Below, in pieces: positions 1 to 5,904 of a stretch of 6,081 bases of DNA (position 1 is the stretch's first letter; each line of letters starts with the position of its first letter). Source of the stretch: Verrucomicrobiota bacterium. GTDB taxonomy: Bacteria; Verrucomicrobiota; Verrucomicrobiia; Chthoniobacterales; UBA10450. A program made the position numbers and the translations under genes. Where the stretch lies: the NCBI GenBank assembly GCA_003218815.1, contig QHON01000076.1, forward strand, positions 1 to 6,081, given 5' to 3'. Below the pieces are notes generated by a model that worked only from the letters and a program-made list of their open reading frames with translations, did not search any database and was not told the origin of the DNA.

Positions 1-1
1 T

Positions 2-139
2 CTCAGACAGGCGATCAACGAATCGTTCGTGGCAGGTTTTCGGCGAGTTATGCTTGTCGGAGCCGTCTTGGCGCTGGCGAGCGGAATAACATCGTTGCTG
101 CTCATCAACCGCGACGCAAAATCTTTCCAACGTCGATGA
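2..139 (+). CDS. C-terminal end of an inner-membrane transporter (probable MFS, DHA2/EmrB-like), partial
   Basis: An open frame enters from the left edge and ends at TGA 137-139, giving 45 residues. It reads LRQAINESFVAGFRRVMLVG and then a hydrophobic stretch up to SLLLI, followed by a short charged tail (NRDAKSFQRR). One membrane helix spans roughly residues 17-36, with Arg residues just before it. A last helix of this kind, preceded by an 'F..GFR.VM' segment and followed by a short basic tail, is typical of the final helix of 14-TM drug:H+ antiporters of the DHA2/EmrB type. The fragment is too short to name the substrate or exclude another multi-pass transporter. The stop lies four bases before the start of the phosphodiesterase gene, so co-transcription is likely. 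Confidence 0.55.
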   Translation, partial: LRQAINESFVAGFRRVMLVGAVLALASGITSLLLINRDAKSFQRR

Positions 140-143
140 ACAA

Positions 144-1754
144 ATGAGAGTCCTATCGAGGCAAGTCTTCGCCAAAAGATTCCCGAAACGATCGATATCG
201 ATCTTAACATGGATTGTCTGTGCATTCTATGGGCAGCGCGTATTTGCGGTAGAAACGCCCAAAGCCGAGCGACATGTCGTGGTTGTTGTTTGGGATGGGA
301 TGCGCCCGGATTTCCTCAGCCAGGAAAATACGCCAGCGCTGTGGAAGCTGGCGAACGAAGGAGTCGTTTTCCGTAACCATCACGCCGTTTATCCGAGCGC
401 GACGAACGTAAACGGAACAGCGCTCGTCACTGGCGTTTACCCAGGCCACAGCGGCTTAATCGCAAATCACGATTACCGCCCGGAGATCGACAGCAAACAC
501 TCGATCGACGTCGAAATTCCAAAAGTGGTGGAGAAGGGAGATGAATTGTCAGGTGGAAAATACATTTCCTTTCCGACGATTGCCGAGATCGTGCAACGCG
601 CGGGCGGACACACCGCGATTGCCACTGCCAAAACGGTCGGCCTTTTGCTGGATCGACATGTCGATCCAGGTTCTCCGAAAAATTGCGTTACGCTTTTTGC
701 CGGAGAATCACGGCCGCGCGACGCGCTTAGTCAGATCGTCGAGGCTCTCGGTCCATTTCCGCCGTTCGGGCAATTCGCGCGAGGAGACAAGTGGACGACG
801 AAAGCCATCACTGAAATTCTCTGGAAAGATAGCGTGCCGACTTTTTCTCTTCTCTGGCTGGGGGAGCCGGACCTTACGCAACATGGATCCGCGCCAGGTG
901 CGCAACCGGCGCTCGCTGCGATCAAATCTTCTGATGAAAATCTTGCTGCTGTCCTTTCGGCGTTAGATCGACAAAGAGCGCGCGAAACAACGGATGTATT
1001 TGTTGTGTCCGATCACGGTTTCTCCACGATCGAGCGCTCGGTTGATCTACGGAAAATCTTAAATGATGCCGGTTTCGCTGCGAAGACGAAATTCAGTGAC
1101 CCGCCGAAAGCAGGAGAGATTATGCTGGTTGGAAATGGCGGCTCCGTTCTTTTTTATGTGATGCGGCATGACGCTGCGGTCACGCGCCGCCTGGTGGAAT
1201 TTCTGCAACAATCAGATTTTGCCGGAGTCATTTTCACGAAAGAGCCAATGCAAGGGACATTCGGTCTCGAGCAAGCCAAGGTCGATAGTCAATACGCGCC
1301 AGACGTGGTGATGGCTTTCCGCTGGCACGACTCAAAGAATCAATTCGGTACGCCAGGAATGATTGACGCAGACTGGCAACGAAGAGCAGGCGAGGGGACT
1401 CACGCCACCCTCAGCCGATTCGACATGCACAATATGTTGATTGCAACCGGTCCGGATTTTCGCCGCGGTCAGATGGACGATTTGCCAACTGGCAATGTCG
1501 ATCTTGCCCCAACGATTCTGCGCATACTCGGAATAACACCGCCACAGAAATTGGACGGCAGGGTTTTGTCCGAAGCGCTGGTTAAGGTTGATCCCGCAAC
1601 TGCAGGATTGAAACCGGAAACCAAGACAATCGAAGCCATAAAAGATTTCCCGGCAGGAACCTGGCGACAATCGCTTCAAATCTCTCGTGTCGGCTCGACC
1701 GAATATCTCGATGAAGGCAACGGCGCTTTTGTTCCGGAGAAACACAGTAATTGA
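144..1754 (+). CDS. Exported alkaline-phosphatase-superfamily phosphodiesterase (nucleotide pyrophosphatase/phosphodiesterase type)
   Basis: This 536-residue protein has a basic N-terminus, a hydrophobic stretch at about residues 18-29 and a likely signal-peptidase site after VFA (residue 35), so it should act in the periplasm. The two-metal active site of the type I phosphodiesterase family (Pfam Phosphodiest) is complete by eye. D51 sits in VVVVWDGMRPD. T87 and N90 in YPSATNVNG are the nucleophile region, followed by ALVTGVYPGHSG. D243 and H247 are in GEPDLTQHG, D290-H291 in VVSDHGF, and H420 in GEGTHATLSRFDMHN. By family analogy D51, T87, D290 and H291 bind one metal and D243, H247 and H420 the other. 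The C-terminal VDLAPTILRILGI segment is also typical. The expected reaction is hydrolysis of phosphodiester or pyrophosphate bonds; the natural substrate cannot be read from the sequence. No strong Shine-Dalgarno precedes the ATG, which lies four bases after the transporter stop, so translation is probably coupled. Confidence 0.88.
   Translation: MRVLSRQVFAKRFPKRSISILTWIVCAFYGQRVFAVETPKAERHVVVVVWDGMRPDFLSQENTPALWKLANEGVVFRNHHAVYPSATNVNGTALVTGVYPGHSGLIANHDYRPEIDSKHSIDVEIPKVVEKGDELSGGKYISFPTIAEIVQRAGGHTAIATAKTVGLLLDRHVDPGSPKNCVTLFAGESRPRDALSQIVEALGPFPPFGQFARGDKWTTKAITEILWKDSVPTFSLLWLGEPDLTQHGSAPGAQPALAAIKSSDENLAAVLSALDRQRARETTDVFVVSDHGFSTIERSVDLRKILNDAGFAAKTKFSDPPKAGEIMLVGNGGSVLFYVMRHDAAVTRRLVEFLQQSDFAGVIFTKEPMQGTFGLEQAKVDSQYAPDVVMAFRWHDSKNQFGTPGMIDADWQRRAGEGTHATLSRFDMHNMLIATGPDFRRGQMDDLPTGNVDLAPTILRILGITPPQKLDGRVLSEALVKVDPATAGLKPETKTIEAIKDFPAGTWRQSLQISRVGSTEYLDEGNGAFVPEKHSN
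648..669. repeat. Perfect 22-bp palindrome inside the phosphodiesterase gene
   Basis: The left arm CTGGATCGACA (648-658) is followed without spacer by its exact reverse complement TGTCGATCCAG (659-669). It lies in the coding sequence for LLDRHVDPG. The flanking bases do not extend the symmetry. In random sequence a perfect palindrome of this length is expected far less than once in a window of this size, but coding constraint and the high frequency of GATCG words make chance a little easier. No function is assigned. Confidence 0.9.
1736..1740 (+). promoter_or_regulatory. Ribosome binding site supporting a TTG start at 1751
   Basis: GGAGA lies ten bases before TTG 1751, inside the last codons of the phosphodiesterase gene. 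It supports the TTG that overlaps the preceding stop as TTGA. In-frame GTG codons at 1757 and 1787 are alternatives but are placed less well. Confidence 0.6.
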
Positions 1755-2167
1755 CTGTGACGGCTGCACTCACTAGCCTCGCAATTGTGTTTCGTTGCGT
1801 CGGCCGGATTGCCACAATTTTTGCGCTTTGTTGCGCGATCGGGTTGCATTGGATCGCTCTCCAGTCATTGGCGTGGACAACGATGGTCATTGATTACTCG
1901 AAGCGCGCGCCGCTACGCCAAGCGGTTACCCAGACGTTTGACGGCACTCATCCGTGCTCGCTTTGCCATGCCGTCAACACGGGAAAGAATTCCGAAAAGA
2001 AGTCTGAGCTACAATCTTCGACGCCAAAGATCGACATGATCTGTGCGCCGCGCGCGATTCGCTTGGTAACGCCTTGCAGGCGTTTTGATTACACGTTAGA
2101 TAGTTTTTCATTCTCCGACATTGGGAAATCGCCGCTGGTGCCTCCACCGCGTTTTTTCCTTAGCTAA
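1751..2167 (+). CDS. Small membrane-anchored protein with an HPCSLCH (CxxC) motif, unknown function
   Basis: This 138-residue protein starts at TTG, overlapping the phosphodiesterase stop by four bases (TTGA) behind a GGAGA, which points to coupled translation. A hydrophobic segment at about residues 18-42 (IATIFALCCAIGLHWIALQS) should be a membrane anchor or uncleaved signal. It is followed by an export-side domain with TFDGTHPCSLCHAV at residues 62-75, where C69 and C72 form CxxC flanked by H67 and H73. The tail ends in a Pro-rich PPPRFF. The layout (N-terminal helix, a '..W..M...YS' segment, then a PCxLC motif) resembles small proteins found near envelope metal-handling genes, and loosely DUF2946. 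That is recollection, not a search. CSLCH also fits the heme-c CXXCH pattern, but a single site in such a small protein is weak evidence. The next gene also exports a Cys-cluster protein, so the two may be partners. The reading frame is more certain than the function. Confidence 0.68.
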   Translation: MTVTAALTSLAIVFRCVGRIATIFALCCAIGLHWIALQSLAWTTMVIDYSKRAPLRQAVTQTFDGTHPCSLCHAVNTGKNSEKKSELQSSTPKIDMICAPRAIRLVTPCRRFDYTLDSFSFSDIGKSPLVPPPRFFLS

Positions 2168-2170
2168 ATC

Positions 2171-2253
2171 GCGACTGAATCGGCGCGCCGTGCGTGTGCC
2201 CGGATCGCAGTCGCACGCATCAACAATCGGGGACTGCTGCGTAATTTGCAGCA
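2171..2253 (+). promoter_or_regulatory. Leader with competing inverted repeats upstream of the beta-barrel gene
   Basis: The 113-bp gap between the CxxC gene and the barrel gene holds three inverted repeats. GCGACTG (2171-2177) pairs with CAGTCGC (2208-2214). TGCGTGTG (2191-2198) pairs with CGCACGCA (2212-2219), with one G-T wobble. TGCTGC (2235-2240) pairs with GCAGCA (2248-2253) across a 7-nt loop. The first two share bases 2212-2214 and so exclude each other in RNA. A perfect 10-bp palindrome (CGGCGCGCCG, 2181-2190) sits inside. No U-tract follows, so none is a standard intrinsic terminator. I do not recognise a known riboswitch. Confidence 0.3.
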
Positions 2254-2269
2254 CCGTTCCCATTTTCCC

Positions 2270-2276
2270 GGAGGAG
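2270..2276 (+). promoter_or_regulatory. Strong Shine-Dalgarno sequence of the beta-barrel gene
   Basis: GGAGGAG ends four bases before ATG 2281. It is the strongest ribosome binding site in the window and fixes the start of the barrel gene. It lies 17 bases after the last leader hairpin, which therefore does not mask it. Confidence 0.85.
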
Positions 2277-2280
2277 TCGA

Positions 2281-3318
2281 ATGAAAATTTTACGTTTGCA
2301 TTATTCGCTGGTCTTTATCGCCGCGGCTGCGGTCACGAGTCGCGCATGCGATCTTTGTGGCTGTTATACACCTCAACTCAATGCCATGCCGCAAATGGAG
2401 TCCGCGTTCTCGCCTTCGTGGGCGGCTGGAATCTACGGTGCAGTCGGCGAGCAATTCACTCGCTTTGCGACATTGCAGTTGGATGGAAGCGAAATCGCAA
2501 ATCCGACCGGGCAATACTTGAACAGCTCGATTACGCAGCTTGTCGCCGGTTACGATGTCACAAGCCGCTTCGCGCTACAGATCAATGTCCCGCTGATTTA
2601 TCGCGAGTTCAAAAGGCCCGAGGGTTTTCAGATCGATCGCGGTACGGTTTGTGGCCTGGGTGATATTTCGCTTCTGCTGAAGACGGTGCTCTTTCATTAC
2701 GCTTCGCCCGCTCGGAGGAGCTTTGAATTTCAAGGCAAAAATCCTGTCGCGATCGAGCACGAACCGGACTTTACGGTCTCCGCGATTTTGCTGACTGGAA
2801 TCAAGTTCCCAACTGGCGACAGCAGTCGACTCGAAGAGGAGTTTCATGAAGTCGATATCCCCGGCGCCCCCGAGAGCGCGATCCACGGCCACGATCTCAC
2901 GCTCGGCACGGGATCGTACGACGGCATCTTTGGCGAGCAAATGGCGATGCGCTACAAAAATGTGTTTTTTGAGACGAATGTGCAATTCACTTTGCGCGGC
3001 GACGGCGCGCACCAGTATCACTTTGCCAACGATCTTGTCTGGAGCGGTGGGCCTGGCTACTACATCGTTCGGAATCGCGACATCATTTTCGGGTTGCAGT
3101 GCGTAGTTTCTGGTGAACGCAAGGACGTCGATCGATTTCGTGGCAAAAAGGCCGAGGACACCGGTATCACTTCCGTTTTTCTAGGTCCGCGTTTGGTTGC
3201 ATCACACGGCCGGTGGAGTGGCGAACTCGCGGTCGATCTTCCGGTTTCCATTGAAAACACGGCGCTACAAGTGGTCCCCGATTACAGATTGCATGGCGGA
3301 ATTTCAGTGCAGTTTTAG
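2281..3318 (+). CDS. Outer-membrane beta-barrel transporter-like protein with an N-terminal CDLCGC cluster
   Basis: This 345-residue protein begins at ATG behind GGAGGAG. Residues 1-22 form a signal peptide (LVFIAAAAVTSRA), probably cut before C23, so the mature protein would start CDLCGCYTP with C23, C26 and C28. The -3/-1 residues are Ser and Ala; the lipobox fit is poor, so signal peptidase I is favoured over lipidation. The rest alternates polar and hydrophobic residues as in beta-strands (LVAGYDVTSRFALQINVPLIY; FTVSAILLTGIKFPTGD) and ends in Phe (GGISVQF), a typical beta-barrel assembly signal. The GHDLTLGTGSYDGIFG segment (203-218) resembles proteins annotated as 'transporter' or phenol-degradation MetA-like barrels. 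The cargo is unknown. An N-terminal Cys cluster on a barrel, next to a CxxC membrane protein, suggests a joint metal or redox role at the envelope; this is inference. C124 and C274 are the only other cysteines. Confidence 0.75.
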   Translation: MKILRLHYSLVFIAAAAVTSRACDLCGCYTPQLNAMPQMESAFSPSWAAGIYGAVGEQFTRFATLQLDGSEIANPTGQYLNSSITQLVAGYDVTSRFALQINVPLIYREFKRPEGFQIDRGTVCGLGDISLLLKTVLFHYASPARRSFEFQGKNPVAIEHEPDFTVSAILLTGIKFPTGDSSRLEEEFHEVDIPGAPESAIHGHDLTLGTGSYDGIFGEQMAMRYKNVFFETNVQFTLRGDGAHQYHFANDLVWSGGPGYYIVRNRDIIFGLQCVVSGERKDVDRFRGKKAEDTGITSVFLGPRLVASHGRWSGELAVDLPVSIENTALQVVPDYRLHGGISVQF

Positions 3319-3349
3319 CAATCGCAGATCGCGAGCACCTGCTGCAGTC

Positions 3350-3567
3350 TTATCCCGACCACGTGATCAAGCGCAGTTCGTGCATTTGCATGAGGTGCGG
3401 ATGGGTGGGGACAACACGGACGCTGAAGCCGTAACTGCCGCTTTCGGATGCGGGAACTGATCCGTGGTAAAGATAGTTACCGTCTCCATCTACTTGGCTC
3501 GCTTGATCGAGAACAGTCGCCGTCGGGTTCCGGATATCGCCGTTATCCGCTTCGCCGTGGTACGTCT
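3350..3567 (-). pseudogene. glgP: Frame-shifted C-terminal domain of glgP
   Basis: Directly after the point where the main phosphorylase frame stops resembling its family, the -1 frame carries the family's C-terminus. It reads TYHGEADNGDIRNPTATV, then VDGDGNYLYHGSVP, then SGSYGFSVRVVPTHPHLMQM, and ends LRLITWSG before TAA (3352-3350). The 'G.YGFSVRV.P.HP' segment and the terminal '.L..W' are hallmarks of the last beta-domain of this phosphorylase family. The last matching codon of the main frame is AGA (3567-3565, R765) and the first of the shifted frame is about TAC (3562-3560), with two bases between them. About 70 residues would be appended if the frame were restored. The stop lies 31 bp from the stop of the convergent barrel gene, and I see no terminator hairpin with a T-tract in that gap. 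Confidence 0.8.
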
Positions 3568-5859
3568 TATCTGCAACGATTCGCCGACCAAAATATTTTG
3601 TCGGTCTATGTTGCCCACTTGCACGTCGGAAATCCGCACTTGCGGCCAATCTTTGCGTATCTGCGTTTTCCATTTGCTCAGCTCTGTGGCCGGACCGCAA
3701 CTGTCGCGAGAAAAAGTCTCGTGTGACTTCGCTGCGGGGATATAAAGACGCTCCGTATATTCCTTCACCATTCGCTGCGTATTGAAGACGGGCGTAACAC
3801 TGCGAATCGATTCGCGCATTAATTGTAACCAGGCGAGAGGAAGTTTGCCGTCCGGTTTCGCGTAGTAGAGCGGGATGATCTGGTTCTCAAGCAATTGATA
3901 GAGACTGTTTGCGTCTACCTGGTTCTGAAATTCAACCGTGCCATTATCGATTTCCGCACCGATCGTCCAGCCGTTATTGCCGTTGTACCCTTCACGCCAC
4001 CAACCATCGAGCACGCTGAGGTTGATCCCGCCGTTCGGCGCCAATTTCATTCCGCTGGTGCCACTCGCTTCAAGCGGGCGAAGTGGATGATTCAGCCAAA
4101 GATCGGCTCCCTGCACGAGGCGACGCGCGATGTAACTGTCGTAATCTTCAAGAAGGACAATACGGTTTTCGAAACCGGTTTCGCGGCTGAGTTTGTAAAC
4201 TTCCTGGATGAGCGCCTTACCGGCTTCGTCGCGTGGGTGTGCCTTGCCTGCGAAGATAAATTGAACGGGCCGTGTTGTATCGTTGAGCAGTCGCTTGAGC
4301 CGTTCCTTATCGCTGAATAGGAGGGTGCCGCGTTTATAAGTCGCGAATCGGCGGGCGAAGCCGATCGTCAAAATTTCCGGATCGAGAATGCGGTTGACTC
4401 TGCGAATGACTTCAGGTGATTCGCCCACGCGCTCGAGCCGCCGTCGCACCCGGTCACGCACAAATTCAATGAGACGCAGTTTGAGTTTTTGGTGAGTCTC
4501 CCACAGTTGCGCGTCTGGAATATCGATGACACCGCGCCAGAAATCCGGCTCGGTCAGATGTTCCTCCCATGCGCCGAGATGTTTGTCGTAGAGCGCCGAA
4601 AACTCCGGCGCCATCCACGTTTTGGTGTGAACGCCGTTTGTGATACTGGTGATTGGCACTTCGTGGACCGGCACACCGGCCCAGACATCTTTCCAAAGGG
4701 ATCGGCTCACTTCGCCGTGCAATTTGCTCACGCCGTTTGCGTGCCGGCTTAGACGCAGCGCCAGGATAGTCATGCTAAACGGATCCGTCGGATCGACGCG
4801 GGTTTGTCCGAATGAAAATAGCTCGTCGAACGGAATGTCTAATTCTTTGGCAAAAGCGCCGAAATATCTTCGCATCATCTCGCGCGGAAACGAATCGTTG
4901 CCCGCCGGGACCGGTGTGTGGGTGGTGAAAACGTTGGCCGCCACGACTACTTGGAGCGCGGAATAAAAATCGAGCTTCTTCTCGACAACGTTAAGGCGAA
5001 TGCGTTCGAGCCCGAGGAATGCCGAGTGCCCCTCGTTCATATGAAACACATCGGGTTTGATCCCGAGAATGCCCAGCGCTTTGACGCCGCCAATTCCAAG
5101 GATGATTTCCTGGCGCATCCGCATTTCCAAGTCGCCGCCATAAAGCTCAGCGGTGATCAATCGGTCTTCAGCGCTATTTTCCGGGGTGTCGGTATCTAGA
5201 AGATAGACGCTGATCCGGCCTACGCGCAGTTCCCAAAGCTTGGCAAAAACCTGGCGATCCAGAATCGGCACAGAGATGAGCAAGGTCGTGTCGCCGCGGC
5301 GTACTTCGCGAATCGGGAGATGATGGAAATTTTGATTGAGATTGATCGCCTCCTGAAAACCTTCCTTGTCAATCTGCTGCCTGAAATAACCATGTCGATA
5401 AAGCAGCCCAATTGCGACAAAGTTTAAATCAAGATCGCTCGCCGATTTGCAATGATCGCTCGCGAGGATGCCGAGACCGCCCGAATAATTTGGAATCGAT
5501 TCGTGAAAACCAAATTCGGCGGAAAAATAGGCGATGGGATTTTTGATCGCGCTGGCGGCTCCGGTTTTTCCGTAAGTGTCTTTGCGCCCCAAATATTTTT
5601 CGAACGCGTCGAAGACCTGCTTCAGTTCGCGGAGAAAAGTTTTGTCCTGTGAAAGTTCTTCTAGCCGCGATTGCCGCGAAAGCTGGAGCATGCGGACCGG
5701 ATTATGGTTTGTCCGGTTCCAAAGCTCCGGATCAAGTAGCCGGAACAGACGGCGGGCCGAGGGCTCCCATGTCCACCAAAGATTGAAACTCATCTCGCGC
5801 AGCGGCTCAAGCGCCACCGGCAAGGTCGGAGTCACATTGTAAGTTTGGAAAGTCGGCAT
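3490..5859 (-). CDS. glgP: Glycogen/alpha-glucan phosphorylase, frameshifted near its C-terminus
   Basis: This enzyme splits alpha-1,4-glucan with phosphate to release glucose-1-phosphate in the cytoplasm, using pyridoxal phosphate. The 789-residue frame belongs to the roughly 850-residue bacterial GlgP branch (TIGR02094-like). It opens with the DUF3417-type domain (LREMSFNLWWTWEPSARRLF, residues 20-39). Then come YFSAEFGFHESIPNYSGGLG (111-130), the MNEGHSAF segment (274-281), THTPVPAGND (313-322), ITNGVHTKTW (406-415), RFATYKR (504-510), FAGKAHP (536-542) and EASGTSGMK with the PLP lysine K605. All catalytic motifs I can recall are present. After GESLQIR (759-765) the sequence becomes RRTTAKRITA and a basic tail without family resemblance, while the true C-terminal domain continues in the -1 frame to 3350. 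The product as read therefore lacks its last beta-domain; activity is uncertain. The start is the first ATG, with no clear Shine-Dalgarno before it. Confidence 0.92.
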   Translation of the reverse strand: MPTFQTYNVTPTLPVALEPLREMSFNLWWTWEPSARRLFRLLDPELWNRTNHNPVRMLQLSRQSRLEELSQDKTFLRELKQVFDAFEKYLGRKDTYGKTGAASAIKNPIAYFSAEFGFHESIPNYSGGLGILASDHCKSASDLDLNFVAIGLLYRHGYFRQQIDKEGFQEAINLNQNFHHLPIREVRRGDTTLLISVPILDRQVFAKLWELRVGRISVYLLDTDTPENSAEDRLITAELYGGDLEMRMRQEIILGIGGVKALGILGIKPDVFHMNEGHSAFLGLERIRLNVVEKKLDFYSALQVVVAANVFTTHTPVPAGNDSFPREMMRRYFGAFAKELDIPFDELFSFGQTRVDPTDPFSMTILALRLSRHANGVSKLHGEVSRSLWKDVWAGVPVHEVPITSITNGVHTKTWMAPEFSALYDKHLGAWEEHLTEPDFWRGVIDIPDAQLWETHQKLKLRLIEFVRDRVRRRLERVGESPEVIRRVNRILDPEILTIGFARRFATYKRGTLLFSDKERLKRLLNDTTRPVQFIFAGKAHPRDEAGKALIQEVYKLSRETGFENRIVLLEDYDSYIARRLVQGADLWLNHPLRPLEASGTSGMKLAPNGGINLSVLDGWWREGYNGNNGWTIGAEIDNGTVEFQNQVDANSLYQLLENQIIPLYYAKPDGKLPLAWLQLMRESIRSVTPVFNTQRMVKEYTERLYIPAAKSHETFSRDSCGPATELSKWKTQIRKDWPQVRISDVQVGNIDRQNILVGESLQIRRTTAKRITAISGTRRRLFSIKRAK

Positions 5860-5904
5860 GTGAACACAGGACGGGGAACAGAGCGGCAGTTAATCGAGAA
5901 AAGC

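Noticed and set aside
190..203. 14-bp palindrome GATCGATATCGATC in the signal-peptide coding region
   Set aside because: A 14-bp palindrome is expected by chance about once in every few windows of this size, and GATCG words are common here.
1332..1769. Open minus-strand frame of 145 codons opposite the phosphodiesterase gene
   Set aside because: It lies fully antisense to a gene with a complete active-site motif set, has no recognisable domain and no ribosome binding site of note.
2344..2364. Lipoprotein lipobox at the first Cys of the barrel protein
   Set aside because: The residues before C23 are T-S-R-A; Arg at -2 and Ser at -3 fit a lipobox poorly, and an ordinary signal peptidase I site explains them better.
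2121..2663. Open plus-strand frame of 180 codons spanning the leader
   Set aside because: It overlaps the ends of two better-supported genes in another frame, is rich in Arg and Cys as expected of a shifted frame, and starts at an unsupported TTG.
2575..3021. Open minus-strand frame of 148 codons opposite the beta-barrel gene
   Set aside because: The plus-strand gene has a signal peptide, a strong ribosome binding site and a barrel C-terminus; the antisense frame has none of these.
3319..3349. Possible terminator between the convergent barrel and glgP genes
   Set aside because: Only a four-base GCAG/CTGC stem is visible and no T-tract follows on either strand.
3560..3610. Programmed -1 ribosomal frameshift in glgP
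   Set aside because: No canonical slippery heptamer in the right phase is present near the junction, and the apparent loss of a beta-strand is not explained by frameshifting.
3448..3745. Two open plus-strand frames of about 92 codons opposite the glgP 3' region
   Set aside because: They are antisense to conserved phosphorylase sequence and resemble no family.
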